Part shown: one piece after another, positions 8,452-16,157 of the stretch | How the letters are laid out: each line of letters begins with the position of its first letter | How positions within the stretch are numbered: the stretch's first letter is position 1 | Assembly: GCA_035656335.1 (NCBI GenBank) | Contig: DASRSS010000114.1 | Coordinates: forward strand, 1-51,016 | Origin: DASRSS01 sp035656335 | GTDB taxonomy: Bacteria; Actinomycetota; Actinomycetes; Mycobacteriales; Jatrophihabitantaceae | Direction: 5' to 3' | Length of the DNA: 51,016 bases | Made by a program: the position numbers and the translations under genes | Notes under the pieces: model-generated | Told to the model about the DNA's origin: nothing | Databases searched by the model: none | Seen by the model: the letters and a program-made list of their open reading frames with translations, nothing else

Positions 8452-9752
8452 CGCGCGATCACCTGCGGACGCAGCTCCGCGATCGCCTCGGCGTACGCGG
8501 CGAGCAGCCCGTCGGTGGTGCGCGACCAGGAGAACCGCTCGGCGTGGGGACGCGCGCCCGCCGCCAACTGCTCGCGCTCACCGGGCGTGCGCAGCAGGTC
8601 GCCGAGCAGCTTGGCCCACAGCTGCGGGTCGTGGCCGTCGACCAGCACGCCGGACACGCCGTCGGCCACCGCGGTCGTCAGCCCGCCGACGGACGCGGCC
8701 ACGACCGGTGTCGCGCACGCCTGCGACTCCAGCGCGACCAGCCCGAAGGACTCGTTGTAGCTCGGCACCACGGTCAGGTCCGCGGCGCGGTAGTAGTCGG
8801 CGACGACCTCGCGCGGCGCCGGCGGCACGAAGCGGACGAGATCGGCCAGACCCAGCTCGGCGGCGAGCCCGGACAGCCAGTGCGGCTCGTCCAGCCCGGA
8901 GCCGCTCGGCGCGCCGAGGACGACCACCTGCAGGCCGGCCAGTTCGTGGCGCAGCACGGCGGCGGCGCGCAGCAGCACGTCCGGCGCCTTCAGCGGCTGG
9001 ATCCGTCCCACGAACAGCAGGGTCGGGACGTCCGGCCGCAGCCCCAGCCGGGCGCGGGCGGCGTCCGCGTCGCCGGGCGTGAACGTGTCCAGATCGACGC
9101 CGGGAGCGATCGTGCGCACCTGCGCGGGGTCCGCGTCGTACAGCTCGATCAGCTGCTGGGCCTCCTCGGCCGTCGACGCGATCAACCGGTCGGCCTCGGC
9201 CACGACCTGGTCCTCGCCGATCAGCCGCGCGGCGGGCTCGGGCACGTCGCCGTCCGCGAGCAGCGCGTTCTTCACCTTGCCGAGCGTGTGCGCCGAATGC
9301 ACCAGCGGGATGCCCCAGCGCTCGCGCGCCAGCCAGCCGACCTGCCCGGACAGCCAGTAGTGCGAGTGGATCACGTCGTACCAGCCGGGCTCGTGGAACG
9401 CCTCGGTGCGCAGCACGCCGGCGGTGAACGCGCACAGCTGCGCCGGCAGGTCGCCCTTCGCCAGCCCCTCGAACGGGCCGGCCGTCACGTGCCGGACGAG
9501 CACGCCCGGCGCCAGCTCCACGGTCGGCGGCTGGTCGCTTGACGTGGCGCGCGTGAACACCTCGACCTCGACGCCGGACGCGGCCAGCCGGCGTGCGGTC
9601 TCGACGATGTAGACGTTCATGCCGCCGGCGTCGCCGCCACCGGGCGGGTCCAGCGGCGAGGTGTGCACGCTGAGCATGGCGACGCGACGGAGGTAGCCGA
9701 GCGACGTGGGGTGGGGCGAACCGTTGGTGCCGAACCGCGGCGTGCGCTGCAC
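8448..9752 (-). CDS. mshA: D-inositol-3-phosphate glycosyltransferase (mycothiol synthesis)
   Basis: GT4 enzyme that transfers N-acetylglucosamine from UDP-GlcNAc to 1L-myo-inositol 1-phosphate, the first committed step of mycothiol synthesis. 434 residues in two Rossmann-like domains. The N-terminal part has LSVHTSPLDPPGGGDAGGMN, DVIHSHYWLSG and HSAHTLGKVKN; the C-terminal part has FVGRIQPLKAPD and the nucleotide-sugar EX7E element ESFGLVALESQACATPVVAA. The GTG at 9752 follows AAAGGGG by about 6 nt. It heads the leftward chain mshA-ybjN-gpm-senX3-regX3. Confidence 0.96.
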   Translation of the reverse strand: MQRTPRFGTNGSPHPTSLGYLRRVAMLSVHTSPLDPPGGGDAGGMNVYIVETARRLAASGVEVEVFTRATSSDQPPTVELAPGVLVRHVTAGPFEGLAKGDLPAQLCAFTAGVLRTEAFHEPGWYDVIHSHYWLSGQVGWLARERWGIPLVHSAHTLGKVKNALLADGDVPEPAARLIGEDQVVAEADRLIASTAEEAQQLIELYDADPAQVRTIAPGVDLDTFTPGDADAARARLGLRPDVPTLLFVGRIQPLKAPDVLLRAAAVLRHELAGLQVVVLGAPSGSGLDEPHWLSGLAAELGLADLVRFVPPAPREVVADYYRAADLTVVPSYNESFGLVALESQACATPVVAASVGGLTTAVADGVSGVLVDGHDPQLWAKLLGDLLRTPGEREQLAAGARPHAERFSWSRTTDGLLAAYAEAIAELRPQVIAR

Positions 9753-9836
9753 CGGTTACCCCTTTCGTTCGCCCACGACGTAACACGCCCCTACACCAGA
9801 TCATGCCCGAAACCCGCCACCGGCAGAATTGCGGCC

Positions 9837-10592
9837 ATGGACGCACAGCGAGGAACGGCAGTGGTGACCGGCGCGAGCAGTGGGATCGGCGCGGCGACCG
9901 CGCGCCGGTTGGCCGCCGAGGGGTACCGCGTGATCGCGGCCGCGCGGCGCCGGGATCGGCTGGACGAGCTGGCCGAGTCCACCCCGGGAATCGTCCCGGT
10001 GACGCTGGACGTCACCGACCCCGACTCGATCGCCGCGCTGGCCGCGTCCGTCGGTGACGAGGTCGCCGTGCTGGTGAACAACGCCGGCGGCGCGATCGGG
10101 ACGGAGCCGATCGAGCGCGCCGATCCGGCCGACTGGCAGGCGATGTACGAGACGAACGTGCTGGGCGTGCTGCGCGTGACGCAGGCGCTGCTGCCCGCGC
10201 TGGAACACGGCGCGGGAGGGTACGTCGTCGTCACCGGTTCGATCGCCGGCCATCTGGTGTACGAGGGCGGCGCCGGGTACACGGCCGCCAAGCACGCTGC
10301 GACCGCGCTGGTCGAGACGCTGCGCCTGGAGCTGAACGGGCGTCCGGTGCGGGTCACCGAGATCGCACCCGGCATGGTGCACACCGAGGAGTTCTCGCTG
10401 GTCCGCTACCGCGGTGACCAGGAGGCCGCCGACCGGGTCTACGCCGGCGTTCCGGATCCGCTGACCGCGGAGGACGTCGCGGACTGCATCGCGTTCGCCG
10501 TCACCCGGCCGGCGCACGTCAACATCGACCTGTTGGTGGTCAAGCCGCTGGCGCAGGCCGCGCCGCACAAGGTGGTCCGCCGCGGCGAGTGA
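9837..10592 (+). CDS. SDR family oxidoreductase
   Basis: 251-residue classical short-chain dehydrogenase. TGASSGIG (11-18) binds the cofactor and RRRD downstream suggests NADP(H). NNAGG, the Ser in VTGSIAG and the YTAAK catalytic dyad are all present, so it should be active; the substrate is unknown. Rv0484c is an SDR in the same place between murB and mshA (recalled). The ATG at 9837 lies 7 nt after a CAGAAT -10-like hexamer, suggesting a leaderless transcript; the frame is open further upstream but lacks homology. Confidence 0.9.
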   Translation: MDAQRGTAVVTGASSGIGAATARRLAAEGYRVIAAARRRDRLDELAESTPGIVPVTLDVTDPDSIAALAASVGDEVAVLVNNAGGAIGTEPIERADPADWQAMYETNVLGVLRVTQALLPALEHGAGGYVVVTGSIAGHLVYEGGAGYTAAKHAATALVETLRLELNGRPVRVTEIAPGMVHTEEFSLVRYRGDQEAADRVYAGVPDPLTAEDVADCIAFAVTRPAHVNIDLLVVKPLAQAAPHKVVRRGE

Positions 10593-10612
10593 TCACGCGC
10601 CGGCGCGAGGCG

Positions 10613-11284
10613 TCAGCGGGCGGCGCCGACGGGACGGCGGCGGACGATCGCGACCGCGCCCAGCCCGGTGATCAGCAGGCCGGCCACGATCGTCAGCCAC
10701 AGCCCGGCACCCACGGACGCGATGCCGGGCGGGACGTCCGCGTTGGACGCGATGGCGTTGACGTTCACGGTGTCGACCAGGCCGATGAGCCCGATCAGCA
10801 GGCCGAAGACGGTCACGGTGATCGACGCCCAGAGCCGGCCGCGGGCCAGCCCGATCGCGATGCCGCACGCACCGGCGATCACGGCGCAGCCGATCACGAG
10901 GGCGCCGTCGCCGCCGGAGCTGTAGACGCTCACGCCGAACACGGTCGCCCACGGCAGGACGCCGCCCAGCACGGCGAGCAGGGCCGCGCCGACGGTGAGC
11001 CAGCCGAGCACCGGATCGCTGACGCGGCGGCCGTCCGGCGCGGGATAGCCGAAACCCGGGTACGGGTAGCCGGGCTGCGGGTAGCCGGGCTGCGGGTAAC
11101 CGGGCTGCGGATAGCCGGGCTGCGGATAACCGGGCGCGGGCGGATAACCCTGGTAGCCCTGCGGATACGGCTGGCCCGGGTACTGCTGCGGGTACGGCGG
11201 CGGCTGCGGGACGTACTGCGGATCGCCCTGGGGCTGTTCCCAGTACGGCTGCGCGCCGTACGGCGGCTCGGGCGGCCGGCCCAT
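10613..11284 (-). CDS. Membrane protein with PGYPQ-repeat N terminus
   Basis: 223 residues. The first ~85 are Pro/Tyr/Gln/Gly-rich and disordered, with tandem PQPGY units. The rest holds about four membrane helices: LGWLTVGAALLAVLGGVLPW, ALVIGCAVIAGACGIAIGL, LWASITVTVFGLLIGLIGLV and GLWLTIVAGLLITGLGAVAI. Such N termini are common in actinobacterial membrane proteins and may mediate low-complexity interactions, but no function is known. Its ATG overlaps the murB stop (ATGA), so it is co-translated with murB. Confidence 0.8.
   Translation of the reverse strand: MGRPPEPPYGAQPYWEQPQGDPQYVPQPPPYPQQYPGQPYPQGYQGYPPAPGYPQPGYPQPGYPQPGYPQPGYPYPGFGYPAPDGRRVSDPVLGWLTVGAALLAVLGGVLPWATVFGVSVYSSGGDGALVIGCAVIAGACGIAIGLARGRLWASITVTVFGLLIGLIGLVDTVNVNAIASNADVPPGIASVGAGLWLTIVAGLLITGLGAVAIVRRRPVGAAR
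11064..11123 (-). repeat. Four 15-bp tandem repeats encoding PQPGY
   Basis: Four head-to-tail copies of a 15-bp unit (plus-strand form GGGTAGCCGGGCTGC, with one or two substitutions) lie inside the membrane-protein gene. Each encodes one Pro-Gln-Pro-Gly-Tyr unit in the minus frame. The array keeps the reading frame and could change copy number by slippage. Confidence 0.85.
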
Positions 11285-12297
11285 CAGAACTCCACTCCCG
11301 CCAGGTGCGCCTCGGGGCGCAGCCGGATCCCGAACCGGTCCTGGACACCGGCCCGGATCTCGGCGGCGAGGTCGAGCAGCTCGGCGGTCGTCGCGCCGCC
11401 GCGGTTGGTCAGCGCGAGCGTGTGCTTTCCCGACACGGCCACCCGGGAACGTCCGCCGCTGTACCCCTTGGCGAACCCGGCGTTCTCGATCAGCCACGCG
11501 GCCGACAGCTTGATCTGCCCGTCCACCGTCCAGTTCGGGCAGCCGTCCGGGACGAGTTCGGGCGCGACGAACGGGTTCACGAAGAACGACCCGACGCTCC
11601 ACGTGTCGTGGTCGGCCGCGTCGAGCAGCATCCCCTTGCTGCGCCGCAGGTCCAGTACGACCTCGCGCACCTCGCGCAGCGGCGCGCGCTCGCCGGGCTC
11701 GACGCCCAGCCGGCGCGCCAGCTCGAGGTAACGGACCGGACGGCTCAGCTCAGCGCGTTCGAGCTCCATGGTCACGTCCAGCACGACGTACCGGTCGGTG
11801 TGCTTGAACGCGCTGGTGCGGAACCCGAACCCGCACCGCTCGGGGTCCCAGTGCTCGACGGTTCCGCCGGACCGGTCGAGCACGGTCAGCCCGGTGATCA
11901 CGTCGGACACCTCGCTGCCGTAGGCGCCGACGTTCTGGATCGGTGTCGCGCCGACGAAGCCGGGGATGCCGGACATCGCCTCCAGCCCGGTGAGCCCCTC
12001 GGCCACCGTCGCCGCGACGAGCTCGTCCCACGGCTCGCCGGCCTGCGCGGTGATCGCGACCCGGTCGCCGTCCACGGTGCGCTCGCTGCCGCGCATGCGC
12101 ACCTGCACGACGACGCCGGGCCAGCCGTCGTCGCCGACCACCAGGTTGCTGCCACCGCCGAGGATCAGCACCGGCTCGCCGGCGGCGTCGGCGGCGCGGA
12201 CGGCGTCGACCAGCTCGTCGCGGGACGTCGCCGTCACGCTGCGTGCGGCGGGTCCGCCGAGCCGCAGCGTGGTCAGGTCGGCGAGCAGGGTGGGCAC
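11284..12297 (-). CDS. murB: UDP-N-acetylmuramate dehydrogenase
   Basis: FAD enzyme that reduces UDP-GlcNAc-enolpyruvate to UDP-MurNAc with NADPH in peptidoglycan synthesis. 337 residues from the GTG at 12297. Visible motifs are LTTLRLGGPA, the FAD loop ILGGGSNLVVGDDGWPG, EAMSGIPGFVGATPIQNVGA and the proton-donor Ser region TWSVGSFFVNP. The C-terminal LIENAGFAKG and HTLALTNRGGAT also match. The start is 8 nt from a TAGCGT -10 element, so the mRNA is probably leaderless. An SDR and mshA lie nearby, as in mycobacteria. Confidence 0.95.
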   Translation of the reverse strand: MPTLLADLTTLRLGGPAARSVTATSRDELVDAVRAADAAGEPVLILGGGSNLVVGDDGWPGVVVQVRMRGSERTVDGDRVAITAQAGEPWDELVAATVAEGLTGLEAMSGIPGFVGATPIQNVGAYGSEVSDVITGLTVLDRSGGTVEHWDPERCGFGFRTSAFKHTDRYVVLDVTMELERAELSRPVRYLELARRLGVEPGERAPLREVREVVLDLRRSKGMLLDAADHDTWSVGSFFVNPFVAPELVPDGCPNWTVDGQIKLSAAWLIENAGFAKGYSGGRSRVAVSGKHTLALTNRGGATTAELLDLAAEIRAGVQDRFGIRLRPEAHLAGVEF

Positions 12298-12305
12298 GAT
12301 CCGCG

Positions 12306-12315
12306 ACGCTACCCT
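12306..12315. promoter_or_regulatory. Overlapping divergent -10 elements (murB / methyltransferase)
   Basis: ACGCTACCCT contains two opposed -10 hexamers that share two base pairs. TAGCGT on the minus strand (12311-12306) is 8 nt from the murB GTG. TACCCT on the plus strand (12310-12315) is 8 nt from the GTG at 12324. Only 26 bp separate the two start codons, leaving no room for ribosome-binding sites; both mRNAs should be leaderless. Confidence 0.6.
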
Positions 12316-12323
12316 GAGGGCTC

Positions 12324-13142
12324 GTGACGTCCGCACCGCGCAAGCGCAGCCCGCGCCTCGCGGCGGGACGCGCGCGGGCACTCGGCCTGCCGACGCGCGG
12401 CACGACCAACCCGAACCGGTTGCGACGCATGGACAACTGGATCACGGCCGTCCTCGGCCCGGCGCTGCGCAGCGCTGCAGATCCCCTTGCCGTGGACCTG
12501 GGCTACGGCGCGACACCGATCACCGCGATCGAGCTGGCCGCGCGACTGCGCCGAGTGCGTCCGGACGTGCGGGTGCTGGGCCTGGAGCTCGACCCGGCCC
12601 GCGTCGATGCGGCGCGGTTCGCGGCCGATCCGCCGCGGCTGGAGTTCGCGCGCGGCGGTTTCGAGCTGGCCGGCTTCCGTCCCGCCCTCGTGCGCGCCGC
12701 GAACGTGCTGCGGCAGTACGACGAGCCGGCCGCGCTGCGCGCCTGGGACACGTTGCGTGGCGGGCTCGCGCCGGATGGGTTGATCGTCGAGGGGACGTGC
12801 GACGAGATCGGCCGGCTCGCCGGGTGGGTGCTGCTGGACGCGTCCGGCCCGGTGTCGCTGACACTCGCCTGCCGCGTCGAATCCCTTGCCCGGCCTGGCG
12901 ATCTGGCCGAGCGGTTGCCCAAGGCGCTGATCCATCGCAACGTGCCGGGCGAACCGATCCACGCGCTGCTGCGCGACCTCGACCGGGCGTGGGACAGCGC
13001 GGCGCCGCTCGCGGCGTTCGGGCCGCGGCAGCGGTGGATCGCGGCGTGCGCGTCCGTCGTCGGGCAGTGGCCGGTGCTCACCCCGGAGCGGGCGCGCTTC
13101 GGTGAGCTGACCGTCCCCTGGCCTGCCGTCGCGCCGGGTTGA
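12324..13142 (+). CDS. Class I SAM-dependent methyltransferase-like protein
   Basis: 272 residues. After a basic N terminus (about 1-40), motif I appears as LAVDLGYGATPITAIELA, then an acidic end of strand 2 in RVLGLELDPARVDAARF, and later LVRAANVLRQYDE and GGLAPDGLIVEGTCDEIG. The glycine loop is GYG, as in several uncharacterised actinobacterial methyltransferase-like proteins. The substrate is unknown and activity unproven. It is divergent from murB across 26 bp and converges on the lipase gene. Confidence 0.72.
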   Translation: MTSAPRKRSPRLAAGRARALGLPTRGTTNPNRLRRMDNWITAVLGPALRSAADPLAVDLGYGATPITAIELAARLRRVRPDVRVLGLELDPARVDAARFAADPPRLEFARGGFELAGFRPALVRAANVLRQYDEPAALRAWDTLRGGLAPDGLIVEGTCDEIGRLAGWVLLDASGPVSLTLACRVESLARPGDLAERLPKALIHRNVPGEPIHALLRDLDRAWDSAAPLAAFGPRQRWIAACASVVGQWPVLTPERARFGELTVPWPAVAPG

Positions 13143-13157
13143 ATCGGTCCTGCGGCG

Positions 13158-14465
13158 TCAGCCCTGCGGCAGCGGCGCGAGCGAGTTGCCGCGGCCGACG
13201 AGCATGCAGTCGTTCACCGGCGGCAGGCCCGCGAACCAGGCCTGGATCTGGGCCGGCCCGAGCACGGCCTCGAACGGGATCGCCGCCGTGGTGTGGTCGG
13301 CGCCGCGCTCCTCGAGGAAGTCGACCGGCACGCCCTGCCTGCAGTACTCGTGCGCGAGCGCCTCGACGTCCTTGCTGACCATCACGCCGTCGCCCGTGCC
13401 GTCGGAGTTGCCGACGACCATCAGCAGCGGGACGCGCGGACGGCCCGGCGTGCTGCCCATGATCAGGTGGTCGACCACCTGGGCGAACACCGGGACGCTC
13501 AGGAAGTCCTGGTACCCCGGCTTGAGCAGCTGCTGGATCGTCAGGCCCGGATAGTTGCCGACGAAGTCGTTGATGCAGCCGTCCTGTACCTGGTCGGTGA
13601 CCTGCTTGCCGTACGGCGACAGGTATTCGTCCAGGTCGATGCCGAACGCGCGCGACAGCGAGACGAGCACCGCGGGGATCACGCCGGACCAGTCGGGCGA
13701 GCCGTTGATGTAGTTCAGGTTGTGTGCGAAGTCGACCGGGATGCCACCCTCGGCAGCACCCACGATGTGCAGCTCAGGCGCGTAGTCGGGCGCGAGCTCG
13801 CTGGCCCATTCGGTCGCGATCGATCCACCCGAGTACCCGGTCAGCGCGACCTTCGCCGACGCGGGCAGCCCCAGGTCCTGCTCGGCGGCGCGGACGCCGT
13901 CCAGCGTGTCCCAACCGGACTCCTGGCCGGCCGCCCACTCCAGGTCCGTCCCCTCGTAGTCCGGGACGACGACGTAGTCGCCAAGGAGCAGGTAGGCGTT
14001 CATGATCGCCGCCTCATCCGTCGCGGTCGCGTTGCCCGGGTTGCCGCCGCGCAGCGTGTACGACGGGTCGCACTGCGAGCCGAGCGCGTCGTACGCGGTC
14101 TGCACCGACACGATGTTGTGGCCGGCGTGCACCTTCGGCTTGATCACCGTGGTCACCGTGGCGGTCGGCTGCTGCTGCTCGCCGACCGTCCGGTAGAGCA
14201 ACTGGTCGGCCGCGTAGCGCAGCGTCAGTCCGGTGTCCGGGACGGTCGTCGTCACCGTGATCGCGCGCTTGGCGAGCACCGTCCCCGGCGCGATGTCCGC
14301 GAGCGGCGTGCTGCCCGAGTAGGTGTAGAACGCGTCCTGCGACGGTGGCACGAGCATGCTCGCGAACGCCGGTGGGTCGACGCAGCACAGCGCGAGCACG
14401 CCGAGCAGTGCCAGCACCGCGCGTGTCCGATTACGGATTGCCGGACGGTGGCCGCTGAGGCTCAT
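13158..14465 (-). CDS. Secreted lipase, LIP (secretory lipase) family
   Basis: 435-residue alpha/beta hydrolase. Residues 1-36 form a Sec signal peptide (AVLALLGVLALCCVDPPAFA). The nucleophile elbow is ALTGYSGGSIATEWA (GxSxG). Further family marks are VVVPDYEGTD, the catalytic-acid region LLMVVGNSDGTGD and HTTAAI for the late His. Such enzymes hydrolyse triacylglycerols or similar esters outside the cell. The substrate is inferred from the family. It is divergent from the PaiB-VOC gene with an 81-bp gap. Confidence 0.88.
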   Translation of the reverse strand: MSLSGHRPAIRNRTRAVLALLGVLALCCVDPPAFASMLVPPSQDAFYTYSGSTPLADIAPGTVLAKRAITVTTTVPDTGLTLRYAADQLLYRTVGEQQQPTATVTTVIKPKVHAGHNIVSVQTAYDALGSQCDPSYTLRGGNPGNATATDEAAIMNAYLLLGDYVVVPDYEGTDLEWAAGQESGWDTLDGVRAAEQDLGLPASAKVALTGYSGGSIATEWASELAPDYAPELHIVGAAEGGIPVDFAHNLNYINGSPDWSGVIPAVLVSLSRAFGIDLDEYLSPYGKQVTDQVQDGCINDFVGNYPGLTIQQLLKPGYQDFLSVPVFAQVVDHLIMGSTPGRPRVPLLMVVGNSDGTGDGVMVSKDVEALAHEYCRQGVPVDFLEERGADHTTAAIPFEAVLGPAQIQAWFAGLPPVNDCMLVGRGNSLAPLPQG

Positions 14466-14546
14466 ACCTGCCAGCTAAGCCCGGCGCCGCGCGCTGTCAA
14501 TTCGGGCCGCGCAATTCGGGCGGTGCGCCGCGGGATACTGACCGCC

Positions 14547-15575
14547 GTGTACATCCCGTCGCACTTCGCCATCACCGACGCCGAGATCACCGCGGTGCTC
14601 CGGACGGGAGGGCTCGCCCAGCTGGTCACGCCCACCGCGTCCGGCCTGGTCTCGACACCGCTGCCGCTGCTGTTCGACGAGTCGCGCGGGGCGCTCGTCG
14701 GGCACATGGCGCGCAACAACCCGCAGTGGTCCGTCCCGGCGACCGGCGACTCGCTGGCGATCTTCCCCGGCGCGCAGGCGTACGTGTCACCGAACTGGTA
14801 CCCGAGCAAGGCCGAGCACGGGCGCGCGGTGCCGACCTGGAACTACGAGGTCGTGCACGTGCACGGACAGCTCGTCGCGCACGACGACGTCGACTGGTTG
14901 CGGGCGCACGTCACCGCGCTCACCGATGCGCACGAGGCGGCGCAGGAACACCCGTGGCACGTGACCGACGCGCCGGGCGATTACGTCGCCGGGCAGCTGC
15001 GCGCGATCGTCGGCGTCGAGCTGCGGATCACACGCGTCGAGGGCAAGGCAAAGCTGAGCCAGAACCGTCCCGCTGCGGATCAAGCCGCCGTGGTCGACGC
15101 GCTGTCCGGGTCGCCGCGTCCAGCCGACCATGCCGTCGCCGCCGCCATGACCGCGCGAGGCGTTGGGGTGGGCGGCCCGCCTGCCGTCCGGATCGAGCGG
15201 CTCGACCACCTGGTGCTGACCGTCGCCGACATCGAGCGCACCGTCGAGTTCTACGCGCGCGTGCTCGGCATGCGCGCGGTCACGTTCGGTGCCGGGCGCC
15301 GCGCTCTGGGGTTCGGCCGGCAGAAGATCAACCTGCACCTCGCGGGCCAGGAGTTCGAGCCGAAGGCGGCGGTACCCACGCCCGGCTCGGCCGACCTGTG
15401 CCTGGTCACCAGCACGCCGCTGGCGGACGTCGTCGCCCATCTGGCCGCGTGTGGCGTCCCGGTCGAGGACGGGCCGGTCGCCCACACCGGTGCGGTCGGC
15501 CCGATCACGTCCGTCTACTTCCGTGACCCGGACCGGAACCTGATCGAGGTGAGCAACTACCAATCCCCGCGATGA
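14547..15575 (+). CDS. PaiB-type FMN-binding protein fused to a VOC (glyoxalase-fold) domain
   Basis: 342 residues in one uninterrupted frame. Residues 1-about 205 are a complete PaiB-like FMN-binding split-barrel domain: YIPSHF, HMARNNPQW, YVSPNWY, PTWNYEVVHVHG and KLSQNRPAAD. Residues about 216-338 form a VOC domain: RLDHLVLTVADIERTVEFYA, then INLHLAGQEF and RDPDRNLIEVSNY, with His221, His264 and Glu334 as probable metal ligands. PaiB proteins normally end near residue 205. The GTG start lies 7 nt after GATACT. The combined function is unknown; flavin- or ligand-dependent sensing or detoxification is plausible. It is not a frameshift product as far as the sequence shows. Confidence 0.82.
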   Translation: MYIPSHFAITDAEITAVLRTGGLAQLVTPTASGLVSTPLPLLFDESRGALVGHMARNNPQWSVPATGDSLAIFPGAQAYVSPNWYPSKAEHGRAVPTWNYEVVHVHGQLVAHDDVDWLRAHVTALTDAHEAAQEHPWHVTDAPGDYVAGQLRAIVGVELRITRVEGKAKLSQNRPAADQAAVVDALSGSPRPADHAVAAAMTARGVGVGGPPAVRIERLDHLVLTVADIERTVEFYARVLGMRAVTFGAGRRALGFGRQKINLHLAGQEFEPKAAVPTPGSADLCLVTSTPLADVVAHLAACGVPVEDGPVAHTGAVGPITSVYFRDPDRNLIEVSNYQSPR

Positions 15576-15626
15576 TCATGGCCATAACCCCCGGATTCCG
15601 GGGTTCCGGCCATGATCATCGCGGGG
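15565..15626. terminator. Long bidirectional hairpin between convergent genes
   Basis: Perfect 19-bp arms at 15565-15583 and 15608-15626 (CCCCGCGATGATCATGGCC and its complement) flank a 24-nt centre with a nested AACCCC/GGGGTT stem. The left arm contains the stop codon of the PaiB-VOC gene. The location between two convergent genes fits a two-way terminator. There is no U-run, as is common for actinobacterial terminators. Confidence 0.75.
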
Positions 15627-15633
15627 TTGCGTC

Positions 15634-16071
15634 TCACGCGACGAACTGATGGGCCGAGTGGACGCGGACGTCCGGGCTGAAGGTCAGCACGTCGAGGCCG
15701 GAGCCGGCGATCGACCCGTCGGCCCGCGAGCGCATCACCCAGGTCAGCGCGACGGCGGCTCCCGCGTGCCGGACCAGTTCACCGTGCTGCTCGAACACGT
15801 ACTGACCGGCAGCAATGAACATCTCGTAGGCGCGCGTGACCCGGGCGAACATCGCGTCGTGGCCGCGAATCTCGACCGCGGGGAACGGCACGCCGTAGGT
15901 CGCGGCGGTGTCCCGGATCTCCTGTGGCGGGTTGACCATCAGCTGGTACCCGTCCTCGTCCCAGACCTCGCGGATCAATCGCCGCCGCTGCTGCGCGTCC
16001 GGCTCGTTCCATTGCGCGATCCAGCTGTCGATCAGCTGCTTCAGTTCGATGTCGGTGGGTTGATAGCTCAT
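15634..16071 (-). CDS. NTF2-like (SnoaL-type) protein
   Basis: 145-residue protein with the cystatin-like NTF2/SnoaL fold: an N-terminal helix IELKQLIDSWIAQWNEPDA, RRLIREVWDEDG, a mid-section GHDAMFARVTRAYEMF and late strands LTWVMRSRADGSIAGSGLDV. Members are small enzymes (isomerases, cyclases) or ligand binders; no catalytic set is diagnostic here. It is divergent from an XRE/MmyB-type regulator with a 16-bp perfect palindrome between them, so it is probably that regulator's target. Confidence 0.78.
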   Translation of the reverse strand: MSYQPTDIELKQLIDSWIAQWNEPDAQQRRRLIREVWDEDGYQLMVNPPQEIRDTAATYGVPFPAVEIRGHDAMFARVTRAYEMFIAAGQYVFEQHGELVRHAGAAVALTWVMRSRADGSIAGSGLDVLTFSPDVRVHSAHQFVA

Positions 16072-16106
16072 GGCGCCGAGGATGCGCCGCGTCGCGCGGC
16101 CGCGCG

Positions 16107-16122
16107 ATTCCCTGCAGGGAAT
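16107..16122. promoter_or_regulatory. Probable operator palindrome
   Basis: ATTCCCTGCAGGGAAT is a perfect 16-bp palindrome in the 86-bp gap between the divergent NTF2-like and XRE/MmyB genes. It lies 35 bp from each start codon, a good position to repress both promoters. That the adjacent regulator binds it is inference. Confidence 0.65.
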
Positions 16123-16157
16123 GGCGCGGTGGCAGCGCAGTCGCGATCATTGGGGCC

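Noticed and set aside
11064..11123. Tandem repeats considered as a CRISPR array
   Set aside because: The units are 15 bp, head-to-tail without spacers and in frame with a protein; no cas gene is present.
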